Origin: Synechococcus sp. BSA11S
GTDB lineage: Bacteria > Cyanobacteriota > Cyanobacteriia > PCC-6307 > Cyanobiaceae
Direction: 5' to 3'
NCBI RefSeq assembly: GCF_014224355.1
Contig: NZ_VNWP01000006.1
Coordinates: 62,001-126,000 of the forward strand
Length of the DNA: 64,000 bases
Below the pieces are notes generated by a model, which saw only the letters and a list, made by a program, of their open reading frames with translations, did no database searches and had not been told where the DNA came from. Position numbers and translations under genes: made by a program. Below, one piece after another: positions 25,188 to 34,115 of the stretch. The first letter of the stretch is position 1. Every line of letters begins with the position of its first letter.

Positions 25188-26723
25188 TCAATCCGGCAGG
25201 GCCCAGGGGTTGAGGCCCAGGTCGGCGCCGACCCGGTGGGCACAGGCGAAGCCACTGAAGGCCACCGCATTCAGCCCCTGGCCAGGGAAGCAGGAGTCGC
25301 CCACGAGATAGAGCCCGGGGATGCCGCTGCGGTTGAAGGGCATCGGCAGCAGCCCCGGCAGGCGCAGGGCCGGCACCGGTCCATAGCTGCCCTGGTGGCG
25401 GCCCAGAAAGCGGCGATGGCTGCGGGGAGTCCCCACCTCCCGGTGGGTGATCGCTGCTCCCAGGCCGGGCAGGATCAGCTCCAGCCGACGGATCAGGCGA
25501 TCGGCGGCCGCTTGCTTCGCGCTGCGGTAGTCACCCGGTGAGAGCCCCTGCCAGGTTTCCATGCTCGAGGGGGTGAAAGCATGGACGATCTGTCTCCCCT
25601 GGGGCGCCAGGCCCGGGTCGAGCAGGGTGGGGATCGAGACGAAGACCGTGCCCTGCTCGGCCTCCATCGCGCTCCACTCCTCCAGCAGCAGGTGATGGCA
25701 GTGGCTGCCGGCTGGAACCGCTTCGGCCCGCACCCCCAGATGCAGCGAGAGGAAGGAAGGCGAGGCCTTGTAGCGCCGGCGCCAGGTGTGCTCGGAGGCG
25801 GGCACCTGCGCCTCCTCCACCAGGCCACCGAAGGTGTCCCAGCGGGTGGCGTTGGAGATCACCCGGGCGGCCCGGATCGTCTCTCCGCTCGCCAGCTCCA
25901 CCCCCACGGCCTTGCCGCCATCGATCAGCACCCGGGTGACGCGGGCCCGGTAGCGGATCGCGCCACCATGGCGCTCCAGTCCACGCACCAGGTGCCGGGC
26001 GATCGAGCCCACGCCGCCGCGGGGATAGTTGATGCCACCGGCATGACGGTCGGAGAAGACCATGCCGGCGTTGATCATCGGGGTGCGATCCGCAGGCATC
26101 ACCGACCAGCAGAAACACTCCATGTCGATGAATTTCAGCAGCGCCGGATCGCGGATGTGCTGACGCGCCACATCACCCACATTCACCGGCAGCCAGCGGG
26201 CCAGGCCGAGGCAGGCCAGCGGCGCCCGGAAGAACACCTTCGCCAGATAGGCCGGATCCTCCAGCGAGAGCAGCGGCATCGCGTCGAGGCAGCGGAAGAC
26301 GCTCCAGCAGGTGTCGTAGAACCGACGGATGCCACGGGCTTCGTGGGGGAAAAGGGCGCTGAGTCGGGCGATGAAGCGTTCGTAGTCGCGATCGACCGCC
26401 ACGGTGAGACCCCCGGGGAGGTGGTATTCGAGCTGGGCGGGATCGGGGATGGTCTCCTGGCGTTCCCCGACATCGGCCAGGGCGCGGGTGAGCAGATTGG
26501 TGTGACCGCGCTCCCCGAAGCCGAAGATCATCGAGGCGCCCACGTCGAAGGTGTAGCCCTGGCGCTCGAAGCTGCCGCCGCTGCCACCGGGAATCAGGTA
26601 CCGCTCGAGGACCAGCACCCGCGCCCCCTTGGCGGCCAGCTGGGTGGCCGTCACCAGGCCACCGATGCCGGAGCCGATCACCACGGCATCCCAGTCCAGG
26701 GAGCAAGCCGGGTCGGTGGCCAT
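25188..26723 (-). CDS. crtH: Carotenoid isomerase CrtH (prolycopene isomerase, CRTISO)
   Basis: This FAD-dependent enzyme converts poly-cis lycopene to all-trans lycopene at the thylakoid or plasma membrane. The dinucleotide-binding motif is VVIGSGIGGLVTATQLAAKG, followed by VLVLERYLIPGGSGGSF and GYTFDVGASMIFGFG. CRTISO-type segments include FIDMECFCWSVMPADRTPMI, GGINYPRGGVGSIARHL and the C-terminal LYLVGDSCFPGQGLNAVAFS. I chose ATG 26723 (511 residues). The frame stays open to 26795 and would overlap trmFO. No desaturase gene is adjacent. Confidence 0.93.
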   Translation of the reverse strand: MATDPACSLDWDAVVIGSGIGGLVTATQLAAKGARVLVLERYLIPGGSGGSFERQGYTFDVGASMIFGFGERGHTNLLTRALADVGERQETIPDPAQLEYHLPGGLTVAVDRDYERFIARLSALFPHEARGIRRFYDTCWSVFRCLDAMPLLSLEDPAYLAKVFFRAPLACLGLARWLPVNVGDVARQHIRDPALLKFIDMECFCWSVMPADRTPMINAGMVFSDRHAGGINYPRGGVGSIARHLVRGLERHGGAIRYRARVTRVLIDGGKAVGVELASGETIRAARVISNATRWDTFGGLVEEAQVPASEHTWRRRYKASPSFLSLHLGVRAEAVPAGSHCHHLLLEEWSAMEAEQGTVFVSIPTLLDPGLAPQGRQIVHAFTPSSMETWQGLSPGDYRSAKQAAADRLIRRLELILPGLGAAITHREVGTPRSHRRFLGRHQGSYGPVPALRLPGLLPMPFNRSGIPGLYLVGDSCFPGQGLNAVAFSGFACAHRVGADLGLNPWALPD

Positions 26724-26787
26724 CGTGCTGGCGGGGCTGGAGAGGACGCTCACTGGGATGGGCCGGGGCCTGCAGTCAGATTCGACC

Positions 26788-28149
26788 CTAGGCAAAGGTC
26801 AGGACAGCACTGCGGGCTTCGGGTCTGAACGGGGCCAGATCAGCCAGGGAGCGGTCGCGGTAGGCGCCGTAGCGGGCCCGTTTCTCCCGCACCCGCACAC
26901 TCAGCTCGGGCATCAGCCCGAAGTTGGGTGGCATCGGCTGGAACTTCGCGCTTGGGGCTTCGGCGATGAAGTGGGTGAGGGCGCCGATCATGGTGGTGGG
27001 CGGCAGCGTGATCGGGCTCTGGCCATGGGCAAGCCTGGCGGCGTTGGTGCCGGCCAGCCAGCCCCCGGCCACGGCGGCCGCATAGCCCTCGGTGCCGGTG
27101 ATCTGGCCCGCCGCCAGCAGGGTGGGCCGCTGCCGGAACTGCAGGGTGGGATCCAGCAGCTGCGGGGCCTCGAGAAAGGTGTTGCGGTGCATCACCCCGA
27201 AACGCACGAACTCGGCGTTCTCCAGACCTGGAATCAGGCGCAGCACCCGTTTCTGCTCGCCCCACTTCAGGTTGGTCTGAAAGCCCACCAGGTTCCAGAG
27301 CCGCCCCTCGCGATCTTCCTGGCGCAACTGCACCACGGCATGGGCCCGCCTGGCCCGCCGCACATCACGGTCGTGGAGGTCACCCCAGCGCGGATCCCAG
27401 AGGCCGATCGGTTTGAGCGGGCCGTAGCGCATCGTGTCATCGCCGCGGCGGGCCAGCTCCTCGATCGGTAGGCAGCCCTCGAAATAACTGGCACTCTCCT
27501 GCTCGAAGTCCTTGAGCTCGGCCTGCTCGGCCGCCAGCAACGCCTCCCGGAAGACCTGGTACTGCTCCCGGTCCATGGGGCAGTTGATGTAGTCGGCGTC
27601 GCCCTTGTCGTAGCGACTGGCGCGGAAGGCCACGTCGAGGTCGATGCTCTCGCCGGCCACGATCGGGCTGGCGGCGTCGAAGAAATGGCAGTCGTCGCGC
27701 CCGGTGAAACGGCGCAGATCCTCGGCCAGGGGGTCGCTGGTGAGAGGTCCGGTGGCCAGCACGGTGAGTTCGTCCGGCGCGGGCAGGCGCAGCTGCTCCA
27801 CCCGCTCCACCTGGATCAGGGGATGGCTTTCGAGCGTGCGGGTGAGGCTGGCACTGAACTGACCACGGTCCACCGCCAGGGCGCCGCCGGCTGGCACGGC
27901 GTGGTTGTCGGCGCTGTTGATCACCAGCGAACCCAGCTGTCGCAGTTCTTCCTGCAGCAGTCCAGCGGCCCGATCACTGGAGAGGGCGCCGAAACTGTTG
28001 CTGCACACCAGCTCAGCGAATTCGGCACTGTGGTGGGCGGGGGAGCGCCGCACGGGACGCATCTCCACCAGCTTCACAGGCAAACCTGCCTGGGCGATCT
28101 GCCAGGCCGCTTCGGTGCCGGCAAGACCGGCACCGATCACCAGAACCAT
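26788..28149 (-). CDS. trmFO: TrmFO, folate- and FAD-dependent tRNA (uracil-54-C5-)-methyltransferase
   Basis: TrmFO makes ribothymidine at tRNA position 54 using methylenetetrahydrofolate. The 453-residue protein opens with [20 protein letters not shown] and EMRP, then has [20 protein letters not shown]. It also has [33 protein letters not shown], and near the C-terminus [20 protein letters not shown]. Length and motifs are normal. Its ATG shares one base with the psbY stop (TGATG), so translation is likely coupled. Confidence 0.96.
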   Translation of the reverse strand: MVLVIGAGLAGTEAAWQIAQAGLPVKLVEMRPVRRSPAHHSAEFAELVCSNSFGALSSDRAAGLLQEELRQLGSLVINSADNHAVPAGGALAVDRGQFSASLTRTLESHPLIQVERVEQLRLPAPDELTVLATGPLTSDPLAEDLRRFTGRDDCHFFDAASPIVAGESIDLDVAFRASRYDKGDADYINCPMDREQYQVFREALLAAEQAELKDFEQESASYFEGCLPIEELARRGDDTMRYGPLKPIGLWDPRWGDLHDRDVRRARRAHAVVQLRQEDREGRLWNLVGFQTNLKWGEQKRVLRLIPGLENAEFVRFGVMHRNTFLEAPQLLDPTLQFRQRPTLLAAGQITGTEGYAAAVAGGWLAGTNAARLAHGQSPITLPPTTMIGALTHFIAEAPSAKFQPMPPNFGLMPELSVRVREKRARYGAYRDRSLADLAPFRPEARSAVLTFA

Positions 28150-28271
28150 CAGGCGCGGGAACGCTTGAGCATCAGTTGCAACTGGCCGATGGCCGCACGG
28201 CCGATGTTGAACACGGCCCAGCCCACAGCGATCAGGATCGGGGCAGTAACCAGCAGCAGCCGAGCGTCCAT
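28149..28271 (-). CDS. psbY: Photosystem II protein PsbY
   Basis: This 40-residue one-helix protein is peripheral to photosystem II near cytochrome b559. The sequence has the PsbY form: [20 protein letters not shown] as the membrane helix, followed by [11 protein letters not shown] and a basic tail KRSRA. Its TGA overlaps the trmFO ATG. A TAAGAT box lies 24 bases upstream. Confidence 0.93.
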   Translation of the reverse strand: MDARLLLVTAPILIAVGWAVFNIGRAAIGQLQLMLKRSRA

Positions 28272-28294
28272 CGAAGAAGAATCATCGTGGAGCA

Positions 28295-28300
28295 ATCTTA
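28295..28300 (-). promoter_or_regulatory. Candidate -10 box for psbY
   Basis: TAAGAT (5 of 6 to TATAAT) on the minus strand lies 24 bases before the psbY start, which leaves room for a short leader. No clear -35 hexamer is seen. The same hexamer occurs upstream of deaD. Confidence 0.35.
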
Positions 28301-28357
28301 CGGACATCCGCAGCCGCCCCAGAAAGGCTCCTGGGCGGTTGATCCAAATCGCAGCAT

Positions 28358-28861
28358 TCAGGCCGCGCGAGCGGCATGGGTGGCGGCCAGCTGGCTGTAG
28401 TCCAGGGCGTGCTGGGACTGCGCGGCGGCCTCGCTCTCACTGAGGGTTCGTTTCGCCTTGGCCGGGATGCCCGCCACCAGGGTGCGTGCGGGCACGTCCC
28501 GGGTCACCACCGCCCCTGCGGCCACCAGGGCTCCCTCCCCCACCCTCACCCCATTGAGAACGATCGCGCCGATGCCGATCAGGCAGCCATCGCCGACCTG
28601 CGCGCCGTGGACGACGGCGCGGTGGCCGATGGTCACCTTCGAGCCGATCAGCACCGGTTGGCCTGGATCCCCGTGCAGCACGGCCCCGTCCTGGATGTTG
28701 CTGTTGGCTCCGATCTCGATGCTGCAGAGGTCGCCCCGGGCCACGGCCATCGGCCAGAGGCTCGCTCCGGCGCCGATGCGCACGTCCCCGATCACCACGG
28801 CGGAGGGGGCCACCCAGGCTTCGGGGTGAACGCTGGGCTCGGGCCAGGGCAAGGAGGGCAT
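28358..28861 (-). CDS. Gamma-carbonic-anhydrase-like hexapeptide-repeat protein
   Basis: This 167-residue left-handed beta-helix protein is of the gamma-carbonic-anhydrase/PaaY/YrdA family. Hexapeptide turns run from [20 protein letters not shown] to [17 protein letters not shown]. The three metal-ligand His positions are present (VLHGD, and GHRAVVHG with two). The end is [12 protein letters not shown]. It may be a carbonic anhydrase or only structurally related. It is not the CcmM form, since it has no RbcS-like repeats. An imperfect G/C-rich hairpin between it and psbY may separate the transcripts. Confidence 0.88.
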   Translation of the reverse strand: MPSLPWPEPSVHPEAWVAPSAVVIGDVRIGAGASLWPMAVARGDLCSIEIGANSNIQDGAVLHGDPGQPVLIGSKVTIGHRAVVHGAQVGDGCLIGIGAIVLNGVRVGEGALVAAGAVVTRDVPARTLVAGIPAKAKRTLSESEAAAQSQHALDYSQLAATHAARAA

Positions 28862-28980
28862 GGGGGCGGGATGGCTGCCGGGGGATCAGCGCCCCCTGAT
28901 GACCCGACCATGCTCTCTTGGAGGAGGTGACCCCTGGGTGATACTTTCCATGGGTGCTCGAAAGGGCAGTCCATCCCGGC

Positions 28981-29052
28981 GGGTCGCTAGCTCAGCGGTA
29001 GAGCACTCGGCTTTTAACCGATTGGTCCTGAGTTCGAATCTCAGGCGACCCA
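28981..29052 (+). tRNA. trnK: tRNA-Lys (anticodon TTT)
   Basis: This is a 72-base cloverleaf. The acceptor arms are GGGTCGC and GCGACCC, the D-arm is GCTC/GAGC, the anticodon stem is CTCGG/CCGAT with loop CTTTTAA, and the T-arm is CTGAG-TTCGAAT-CTCAG. The anticodon is at 29013-29015. The 3' CCA is not encoded. No intron is present. Confidence 0.98.
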
Positions 29053-29080
29053 TGATTCACAGAATGCCGACGACCGTGTC

Positions 29081-29099
29081 GCTGAGATCCTGTCTCAGC
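29081..29099 (+). terminator. Stem-loop downstream of tRNA-Lys
   Basis: GCTGAGA-TCCTG-TCTCAGC is a perfect seven-base stem 29 bases after the tRNA. It may mark the 3' end or processing of the tRNA precursor, or belong to the leader of the small gene at 29165. No T-run follows. Confidence 0.35.
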
Positions 29100-29164
29100 C
29101 AAGCTGACCGGCTATGACTGCCCTGTGGAGGGCTGGGCGACGCCCCATTGCCTGCTCAGGTTCC

Positions 29165-29380
29165 ATGGATGATCTTCTCAATCAGCCGCCCGTCTGCCAC
29201 CAACAGGACTGGCGCCGGATCCGCGATGCTCTGCGCTATCTGGGCAGGGATCTGCACCGACGCTCCTATGGCGTTGATGCCCAGCGCCGTGAACTGCTCT
29301 GGGCCGAGATGGATGCCTGCCTGAAGCTGGCGGATCGGATCGGCGCCACGCTTCCGGAAATGGAGACCTGGGCCGACTGA
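29165..29380 (+). CDS. Small conserved-looking hypothetical protein (71 aa)
   Basis: From ATG 29165 this is a soluble 71-residue protein (MDDLLNQPPVCHQQDW at the start, LRYLGRDLHRRSYGVDAQRR in the middle, then LWAEMDACLKLADRIG). The frame is open 17 codons further upstream, but that part is shadow-like. It is helical and has no recognised domain. It is downstream of tRNA-Lys. Confidence 0.6.
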   Translation: MDDLLNQPPVCHQQDWRRIRDALRYLGRDLHRRSYGVDAQRRELLWAEMDACLKLADRIGATLPEMETWAD

Positions 29381-29724
29381 CGGCGGAATCATCCGAGACC
29401 GCATCCATGGGCAGGGGCTGTGCATGCTCCTTTCCAGGAGAGGAGTTGCCCTGACTGGCTTGTTTGGTTCATGGGAATTCAGGGCTGTGCTGATGGGCGG
29501 CATTGGCCATGGCTTAAGGTGAACCAAGTCAATGTCGCCTCCTCATGACCAGGTGGAAGATTCATGGCTACCTTGAGTGCTGAAACTCTTTTCTACTCAG
29601 GATCGGTCTTCTCTGCTCAGAGCGAATAGTTATTGCGAGTCCAGTTCGCTTTCCTGATCGGATCACAGGGTTGCCCTCGAGCCGCTTCACTTTCTTGCCT
29701 TTTTCAATCTTCGTCTGTTGATTT
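29381..29724 (+). promoter_or_regulatory. Gene-free leader region upstream of bicA
   Basis: This 344-base stretch has no credible gene on either strand. Its second half (from ~29500) is noticeably richer in A/T than the surroundings, with pyrimidine-rich tracts just before the bicA ATG. BicA genes in other cyanobacteria can be inducible by low CO2. I could not identify a firm promoter or a LysR-type (CmpR/CcmR) half-site pair. Confidence 0.35.
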
Positions 29725-31416
29725 ATGGTTGCTCCCGCCTCAGTTGCACGACCCGGCAGAAGCGGGCGTATTTTCAACTACATCGGTCGCAACAACATCC
29801 GGGGGGATTTCTTCGGTGGCCTTACTGCGGCCGTGATTGCCCTGCCGATGGCCCTGGCTTTTGGGGTGGCCTCCGGAGCAGGAGCCGCGGCAGGGCTGTG
29901 GTCGGCCGCCATCATCGGCCTGGTCACAGCCCTCTTCGGCGGCACGCCCTCGCTGATCTCGGAGCCCACAGGCCCGATGACGGTGGTGTTCACCGCTGTG
30001 CTGGCCACACTCACCACCAGGGCTGATTCCCCCGCCCAGGCCCTGGCCATCGCCTTCACCGTGGTGATGCTCTCCGGGGTGTTTCAGATTCTCTACGGGG
30101 TGCTCCGTCTGGGCCGCTACATCACCCAGATGCCCTACACGGTGATTTCGGGTTTCATGAGCGGCATCGGCACGATCCTGATCGTGTTGCAGATCGGCCC
30201 GCTGCTTGGCCAGGCACCTCCTCCGGGTGGCGTGCTCGGAACACTTCAGGCCGTGCCGCAACTGCTTCAGGGCATCCAGCCGATGGAAACGGCGCTGGCC
30301 CTGATCACCCTGGCCCTGCTCTGGTTAACTCCGGAGCGTGTCAAACGCCTGATCCCGGTGCCGCTGCTGGCGCTGATCGTTGGCACGATCCTTTCCCTGG
30401 TGGCGTTCCAGGGGGTTGAGCTGCGCCGCATCGGTGAGATCCCCAGCGGTCTGCCGCAGCTCACGCTGCCAGCTCTGGGACCTGATGTGCTGCAACTGGT
30501 GGTGATCAATGCCGCCTTGCTGGGCATGCTCGGCTCGATCGACTGCCTGCTCACCTGCCTCGTATCCGACAGTCTCACCCGCACCGAGCATCAATCCGAC
30601 AAGGAACTTGTGGGTCAGGGCCTTGCCAACATCGTGGCCGGTCTCTGTGGGGCTCTGCCCGGATCAGGAGCCACCACCGCCACGGTGGTGAACATCCAGG
30701 CCGGGGGCCGTACGGGCCTCTCGGGCCTGTTCAGAGCGTTGATCCTCGCCCTCTTGATCCTCGCTGGATCGGGTCTCGCCTCACAGATTCCTCTGGCTGT
30801 GCTGGCGGCGATCGTGTTCAAGGTGGGTCTCGATATCGTCGACTGGGGCTTCCTGGTGCGCGTGCCCCAGCTCTCCAGAAAAGGGGCCCTGATCACTTAT
30901 GTGGTGATTGCCCTGACGGTGTTGGTGGACCTGATGGTGGCCGTGGGTGTCGGCATTTTCATCGCCAACATCATCACCATCGACAAGATGAGCCTGATGC
31001 AGAGCAAGGCCGTCAAGGCTGTCAGCACGGCTGACGATGCTCTTGAACTCAGCGATCAAGACAAGCGGCTTCTCGATCAGGCCGGGGGACGCGTGCTCCT
31101 GTTTCAGCTCAATGGCGCGATGATCTTCGGCGTGGCCAAGACCATCAACCGTGAACACAACGCCATCAGCGATTGTGATGCGGTCATCTTCGATCTCTCG
31201 GGTGTCTACCACCTCGGGCTGACTGCTGCCCTGGCGATCGAGAATGCCGTTGAGGAGGCGATTGATGTCGGTCGCAATGTCTATGTGGTCGGAGCGGGCG
31301 GCACCACCCGTAAACGGCTGGATCAGCTCAAGCTGTTCCAGCTGCTTCCGGAGGATCACACCGAACTCACTCTCCATGAGGCCCTCACCCATGCCGTGGA
31401 GGCCCAGCGCAGCTGA
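29725..31416 (+). CDS. bicA: BicA, sodium-dependent bicarbonate transporter (SulP family)
   Basis: BicA is a plasma-membrane high-flux, low-affinity bicarbonate importer of the CO2-concentrating mechanism. The 563-residue protein contains the BicA-type opening FNYIGRNNIRGDFFGGLTAA, then GGTPSLISEPTGPMTVV, PYTVISGFMSGIGTILI and GMLGSIDCLLTCLVSDSLTR, with HQSDKELVGQGLAN next. A C-terminal STAS domain (~435-560) includes LLFQLNGAMIFGVAKTINRE and VIFDLSGVYHLGLTAALAIE. These match BicA more closely than a generic sulfate permease. The ~16-residue extension before the conserved start is slightly long. Confidence 0.94.
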   Translation: MVAPASVARPGRSGRIFNYIGRNNIRGDFFGGLTAAVIALPMALAFGVASGAGAAAGLWSAAIIGLVTALFGGTPSLISEPTGPMTVVFTAVLATLTTRADSPAQALAIAFTVVMLSGVFQILYGVLRLGRYITQMPYTVISGFMSGIGTILIVLQIGPLLGQAPPPGGVLGTLQAVPQLLQGIQPMETALALITLALLWLTPERVKRLIPVPLLALIVGTILSLVAFQGVELRRIGEIPSGLPQLTLPALGPDVLQLVVINAALLGMLGSIDCLLTCLVSDSLTRTEHQSDKELVGQGLANIVAGLCGALPGSGATTATVVNIQAGGRTGLSGLFRALILALLILAGSGLASQIPLAVLAAIVFKVGLDIVDWGFLVRVPQLSRKGALITYVVIALTVLVDLMVAVGVGIFIANIITIDKMSLMQSKAVKAVSTADDALELSDQDKRLLDQAGGRVLLFQLNGAMIFGVAKTINREHNAISDCDAVIFDLSGVYHLGLTAALAIENAVEEAIDVGRNVYVVGAGGTTRKRLDQLKLFQLLPEDHTELTLHEALTHAVEAQRS

Positions 31417-31442
31417 GCCGAGCCTCCAATGGCAAGGCTCAG
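31413..31442. terminator. Inverted repeat over the stops of bicA and its convergent neighbour
   Basis: CTGAGCC and GGCTCAG are perfect seven-base complements with a 16-base loop. The first contains the bicA TGA and the second the minus-strand stop of the gene at 31439. It is likely a shared transcript end. No T-run is present. Confidence 0.4.
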
Positions 31443-32362
31443 GCGGATCCGAAGGCAACCTGGCAGGCGGCATTGAGCAGTTCTGCTTCAGAGGCGCTGG
31501 TCGGTTCCCGGCCATCCAGCAGGCCACGGTTGCAGTCGGCTGAGAGCTGGTAGGTGCTCCCATCAGCGGTGACAGCGAAGCTGACACCCTGGGAGCCCGA
31601 GGGCTGAACGGAGCCGTACAGCAACTGGTAGTCGGTGTTGGGCACCACGATGTAGGTGGTGTTGGTGCTCACCGCGTTATCAACGGCACTGTTGATGATG
31701 GCTGCCGTGGCCAGGGAGGCCACACCCCAGGTTGCGGCTCTTGCTCCCCACCATCCCCAGCTGGGAGACGACCATCCGCCGTACCAGCCGTGATTCCACG
31801 GCCGCGCCACGCCCCAGCCCGGGCGAGCCCAGCCGGCATTCACGTTGACATTGTTGATGTTCACACGCCGATTCGCGTTCCAGTTCACGTTTCGGTTGAC
31901 GTTCCGGTTCAAATCCCGGTTCCGGTTGACATTCCGATTCGCATCCCGGTTGACGTTTCGGTTCATGTCGCGGTTGGTGGTCCGGTTGCTGCCGCGATTG
32001 CCATCACGGCTGACGCCGCTGGACCCTGAAGGCCGTTGGATCGACGGCCGTGCCGAGGGCGAGGACACCCTGTTGCTCCAGCCACCACTCGGACGTGTGT
32101 TGCCCCTGTTCAGACTCGAGCCGGAGCGGCTGAAGCCGCTACGGGCTCGGGAGCCCCCACCGCCTCCGCCGCGACTGCCGCCGCCTCCACGACTGCCACC
32201 CCCGCTTCGGCCACCACCGCCGCGACCGCCCCCTCGTGCAATCAGCTCAGCTTGGCTGACTCCGTGGCCAGACTCACCAGGCTTCTCCAGCGCAAGGGTT
32301 GCGCCAGCGGGCAGGGCGAGGACACACGAGAGCAGCAGGCCCAATCCAGCAGTTTCTTTCAT
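31439..32362 (-). CDS. Secreted low-complexity protein with Gly-rich and Asn-Arg repeat regions
   Basis: This 307-residue protein has a signal peptide (residues 1-25, LGLLLSCVLALPAGATLA). It is followed by a Gly/Ser/Arg-rich segment (43-80), then a repeat region (122-176) with units such as NRNVNRDANRNVNRNRD. Next is a Trp/Gly-rich stretch (178-212), and last a conserved-looking C-terminal domain with two Cys (SADCNRG, NAACQVAFG). It is probably located in the periplasm or at the cell surface, and the basic repeats could bind polyanions. No family is recognised. Its start overlaps the stop of the upstream secreted-protein gene by four bases. Confidence 0.7.
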   Translation of the reverse strand: MKETAGLGLLLSCVLALPAGATLALEKPGESGHGVSQAELIARGGGRGGGGRSGGGSRGGGGSRGGGGGGSRARSGFSRSGSSLNRGNTRPSGGWSNRVSSPSARPSIQRPSGSSGVSRDGNRGSNRTTNRDMNRNVNRDANRNVNRNRDLNRNVNRNVNWNANRRVNINNVNVNAGWARPGWGVARPWNHGWYGGWSSPSWGWWGARAATWGVASLATAAIINSAVDNAVSTNTTYIVVPNTDYQLLYGSVQPSGSQGVSFAVTADGSTYQLSADCNRGLLDGREPTSASEAELLNAACQVAFGSA

Positions 32363-32853
32363 TGGCTCACCACCTTGCAGCCGTCGTCGTAGCAGCTGGC
32401 ATCGACCCGGCCGTCTTCGCCGAAGTGGACCATCACGTGGTCACGGTCTTTCATCAGGACGGGACGGGCCTGGCGGACGCTGTTGAGATAGTTGGGGTTG
32501 ATGACACACAGATCGGTGCCGTCGTAACAGATGGTGTTCGTCGAGAAGCGGACCTCGGCCCGCTGAACAGGCGACCACGACTTCGTGTCTTGAGCCCAGC
32601 GATCCATACGCACGGGTTCATCTCTGACTCGGACGGTCAAGGCCTCTGTGCCGATCTTGTGTCGGTAGAGGGTGGAGCCTCCCTCATTGACGGCCTCGAC
32701 GATACAGGCTTTGGAGTCACCACCCTTGACACTGCACTGGGTGGTGAGGCGGTAAAGAACCTCGCTTTTCGCTTCTCCGGCGCTCAGGAGACCGGTGGAG
32801 AACAATGCCGCCACGACAATGCCGCCGCGCAACAGAAACTGACGTAGAGACAT
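32359..32853 (-). CDS. Secreted cysteine-containing hypothetical protein
   Basis: From ATG 32853 this is a 164-residue protein with a signal peptide (SLRQFLLRGGIVVAALFSTG, then LLSAGEAKS). The mature part is beta-rich with six Cys in pairs (TTQCSVKGGDSKACIVE, TICYDGTDLCVIN, SCYDDGCKVV), consistent with disulfide bonds outside the cytoplasm. An ATG at 32880 would add nine residues. It overlaps the Asn-Arg-repeat gene by four bases, so the two secreted proteins are coexpressed and may act together. Confidence 0.72.
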   Translation of the reverse strand: MSLRQFLLRGGIVVAALFSTGLLSAGEAKSEVLYRLTTQCSVKGGDSKACIVEAVNEGGSTLYRHKIGTEALTVRVRDEPVRMDRWAQDTKSWSPVQRAEVRFSTNTICYDGTDLCVINPNYLNSVRQARPVLMKDRDHVMVHFGEDGRVDASCYDDGCKVVSQ

Positions 32854-33024
32854 GGGCAGGGTTTGCAGTCGTGGAGACATGGGGTTAAGGGTTGCAGCCT
32901 GCAGCCATCAACCTGAATTCAACGTACCAAGAGGGTCGGGCCCAGGCAGAAATCGTTTCACCTCTTCGTTCAGCCCCTGATGCCATGGGGCCATCCCTGC
33001 TCGGCACGTGGTTCAGCACATCCT

Positions 33025-33156
33025 TCAGCCCCCCGGAAGCGGTGGGCTGAAGAAACCGAGCGAATTCAGCCACAACCCCAGCAGGAGCAGCGGCAGAAAC
33101 ACTGCACCGGCGATCTGAAGCTTGACTGTGGTGGCAGAGCGGTCCTTCGGGGCCAT
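33025..33156 (-). CDS. Very small single-helix membrane protein (43 aa)
   Basis: This short frame is easy to miss. ATG 33156 gives 43 residues: a polar basic head (MAPKDRSATTVKLQ), one membrane helix (IAGAVFLPLLLLGLWLNSLG) and a short FFSPPLPGG tail. The composition and layout are those of a genuine small membrane protein. It sits between the secreted-protein pair and the PfkB gene. No family is known to me. Confidence 0.5.
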   Translation of the reverse strand: MAPKDRSATTVKLQIAGAVFLPLLLLGLWLNSLGFFSPPLPGG

Positions 33157-33211
33157 GGCCGTGGGGGAGCCGGTGGAGGAGTTGCCATCCTGAAGCACCC
33201 TCTGAGCCTGG

Positions 33212-34093
33212 ATGTCCGTCGCGTTCCCGTCCCGGTCGTGGAGTCTGCCGCCCCTGCCGCCCCTGCGACTGGCGGTGGTGGGCCACGTGGAGTGGGTCAG
33301 CTTCGTGACGGTGGAACACCTGCCGCTGGCGGGCCAGATCCAGCATGCTCTCGAGACCCTGGAGCAACCCGCCGGTGGCGGCGCCGTGGTGGCCGCTCAG
33401 TTCAGCAGGCTCACGGACCATCCAGTGGCCTTCTTCACCGCCCTGGGCCGCGATGCCCTCGGAGAGAGGGCCGCCGCTGAGCTCCGTGCCATGGGGCTGG
33501 AGCTGCACGTGGCCTGGCGCGAGGCCCCCACCCGTCGGGCGATCACCTTCGTGGAGGCCAGCGGGGAGCGCACTATCACCGTGATCGGCGAGCGGCTTGC
33601 TCCTGCCGCCAGCGATCCCCTGCCCTGGCCGGAGCTGGCCGCCTGCGACGGGGTGTTCGTGACCGCTGCCGATGTGGCCGCCCTGCGGCTGGCCCGCCAT
33701 GGGCGGGTGCTGGCGGCCACCCCCCGCGTGCGACTGCCTGTGCTGCAGGCCGCCGGTGTCCAGCTCGACGCCCTGATCGGCAGCGCCCGTGATCGCGCGG
33801 AGCGTTACCAGCCCGGGGACCTCAGCCCCGCTCCTCGCCTCTATGTGGCCACCGAGGCCGAGCAGGGCGGCTTCACGGTTCCCGGAGGCCGCTTTGCCGC
33901 CCTTGAGCGCAGGGATCCACCGGTGGATGCCTATGGCGCCGGCGACAGCTTCGCGGCGGGTTTCACGGCGGCCCTGGCCGCCGGCTGGGAGCGGCCAGCC
34001 GCCCTGGAACTGGCCTGCCGCTGCGGCTCGGCCGCCCTTGATGGGCGCGGAGCCTATGCCTCCCAGTGGCGCGCCCGCCGCGGTGTGGCGTGA
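33212..34093 (+). CDS. PfkB-family carbohydrate kinase
   Basis: This 293-residue sugar or nucleoside kinase is of the ribokinase/PfkB superfamily. The N-terminal motif is LRLAVVGHVEWVSF, followed by AGGGAVVAAQFSRL and FFTALGRDALG. The catalytic motif near the C-terminus is VDAYGAGDSFAAGF, with the base Asp in GAGDSF. The sugar substrate cannot be predicted. The start is uncertain, since the first ~17 residues are Pro/Ser-rich and a downstream start near LRLAVVGH is possible. It is convergent with the L,D-transpeptidase gene. Confidence 0.88.
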   Translation: MSVAFPSRSWSLPPLPPLRLAVVGHVEWVSFVTVEHLPLAGQIQHALETLEQPAGGGAVVAAQFSRLTDHPVAFFTALGRDALGERAAAELRAMGLELHVAWREAPTRRAITFVEASGERTITVIGERLAPAASDPLPWPELAACDGVFVTAADVAALRLARHGRVLAATPRVRLPVLQAAGVQLDALIGSARDRAERYQPGDLSPAPRLYVATEAEQGGFTVPGGRFAALERRDPPVDAYGAGDSFAAGFTAALAAGWERPAALELACRCGSAALDGRGAYASQWRARRGVA

Positions 34094-34115
34094 ACCGGAC
34101 CCGTGGATGTCGCCG

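Noticed and set aside
31835-31999. Repeat tract considered as a CRISPR array
   Set aside because: Units are short, degenerate and in frame with the protein. There are no constant repeats with unique spacers and no cas genes.
31790-32486. Plus-strand frames rich in Val-Asp-Val-Pro or Phe-Arg-Leu opposite the Asn-Arg repeat gene
   Set aside because: They are translations of the antisense of the repeat. They have no independent start context, and the minus-strand frame has a signal peptide and a coherent C-terminal domain.
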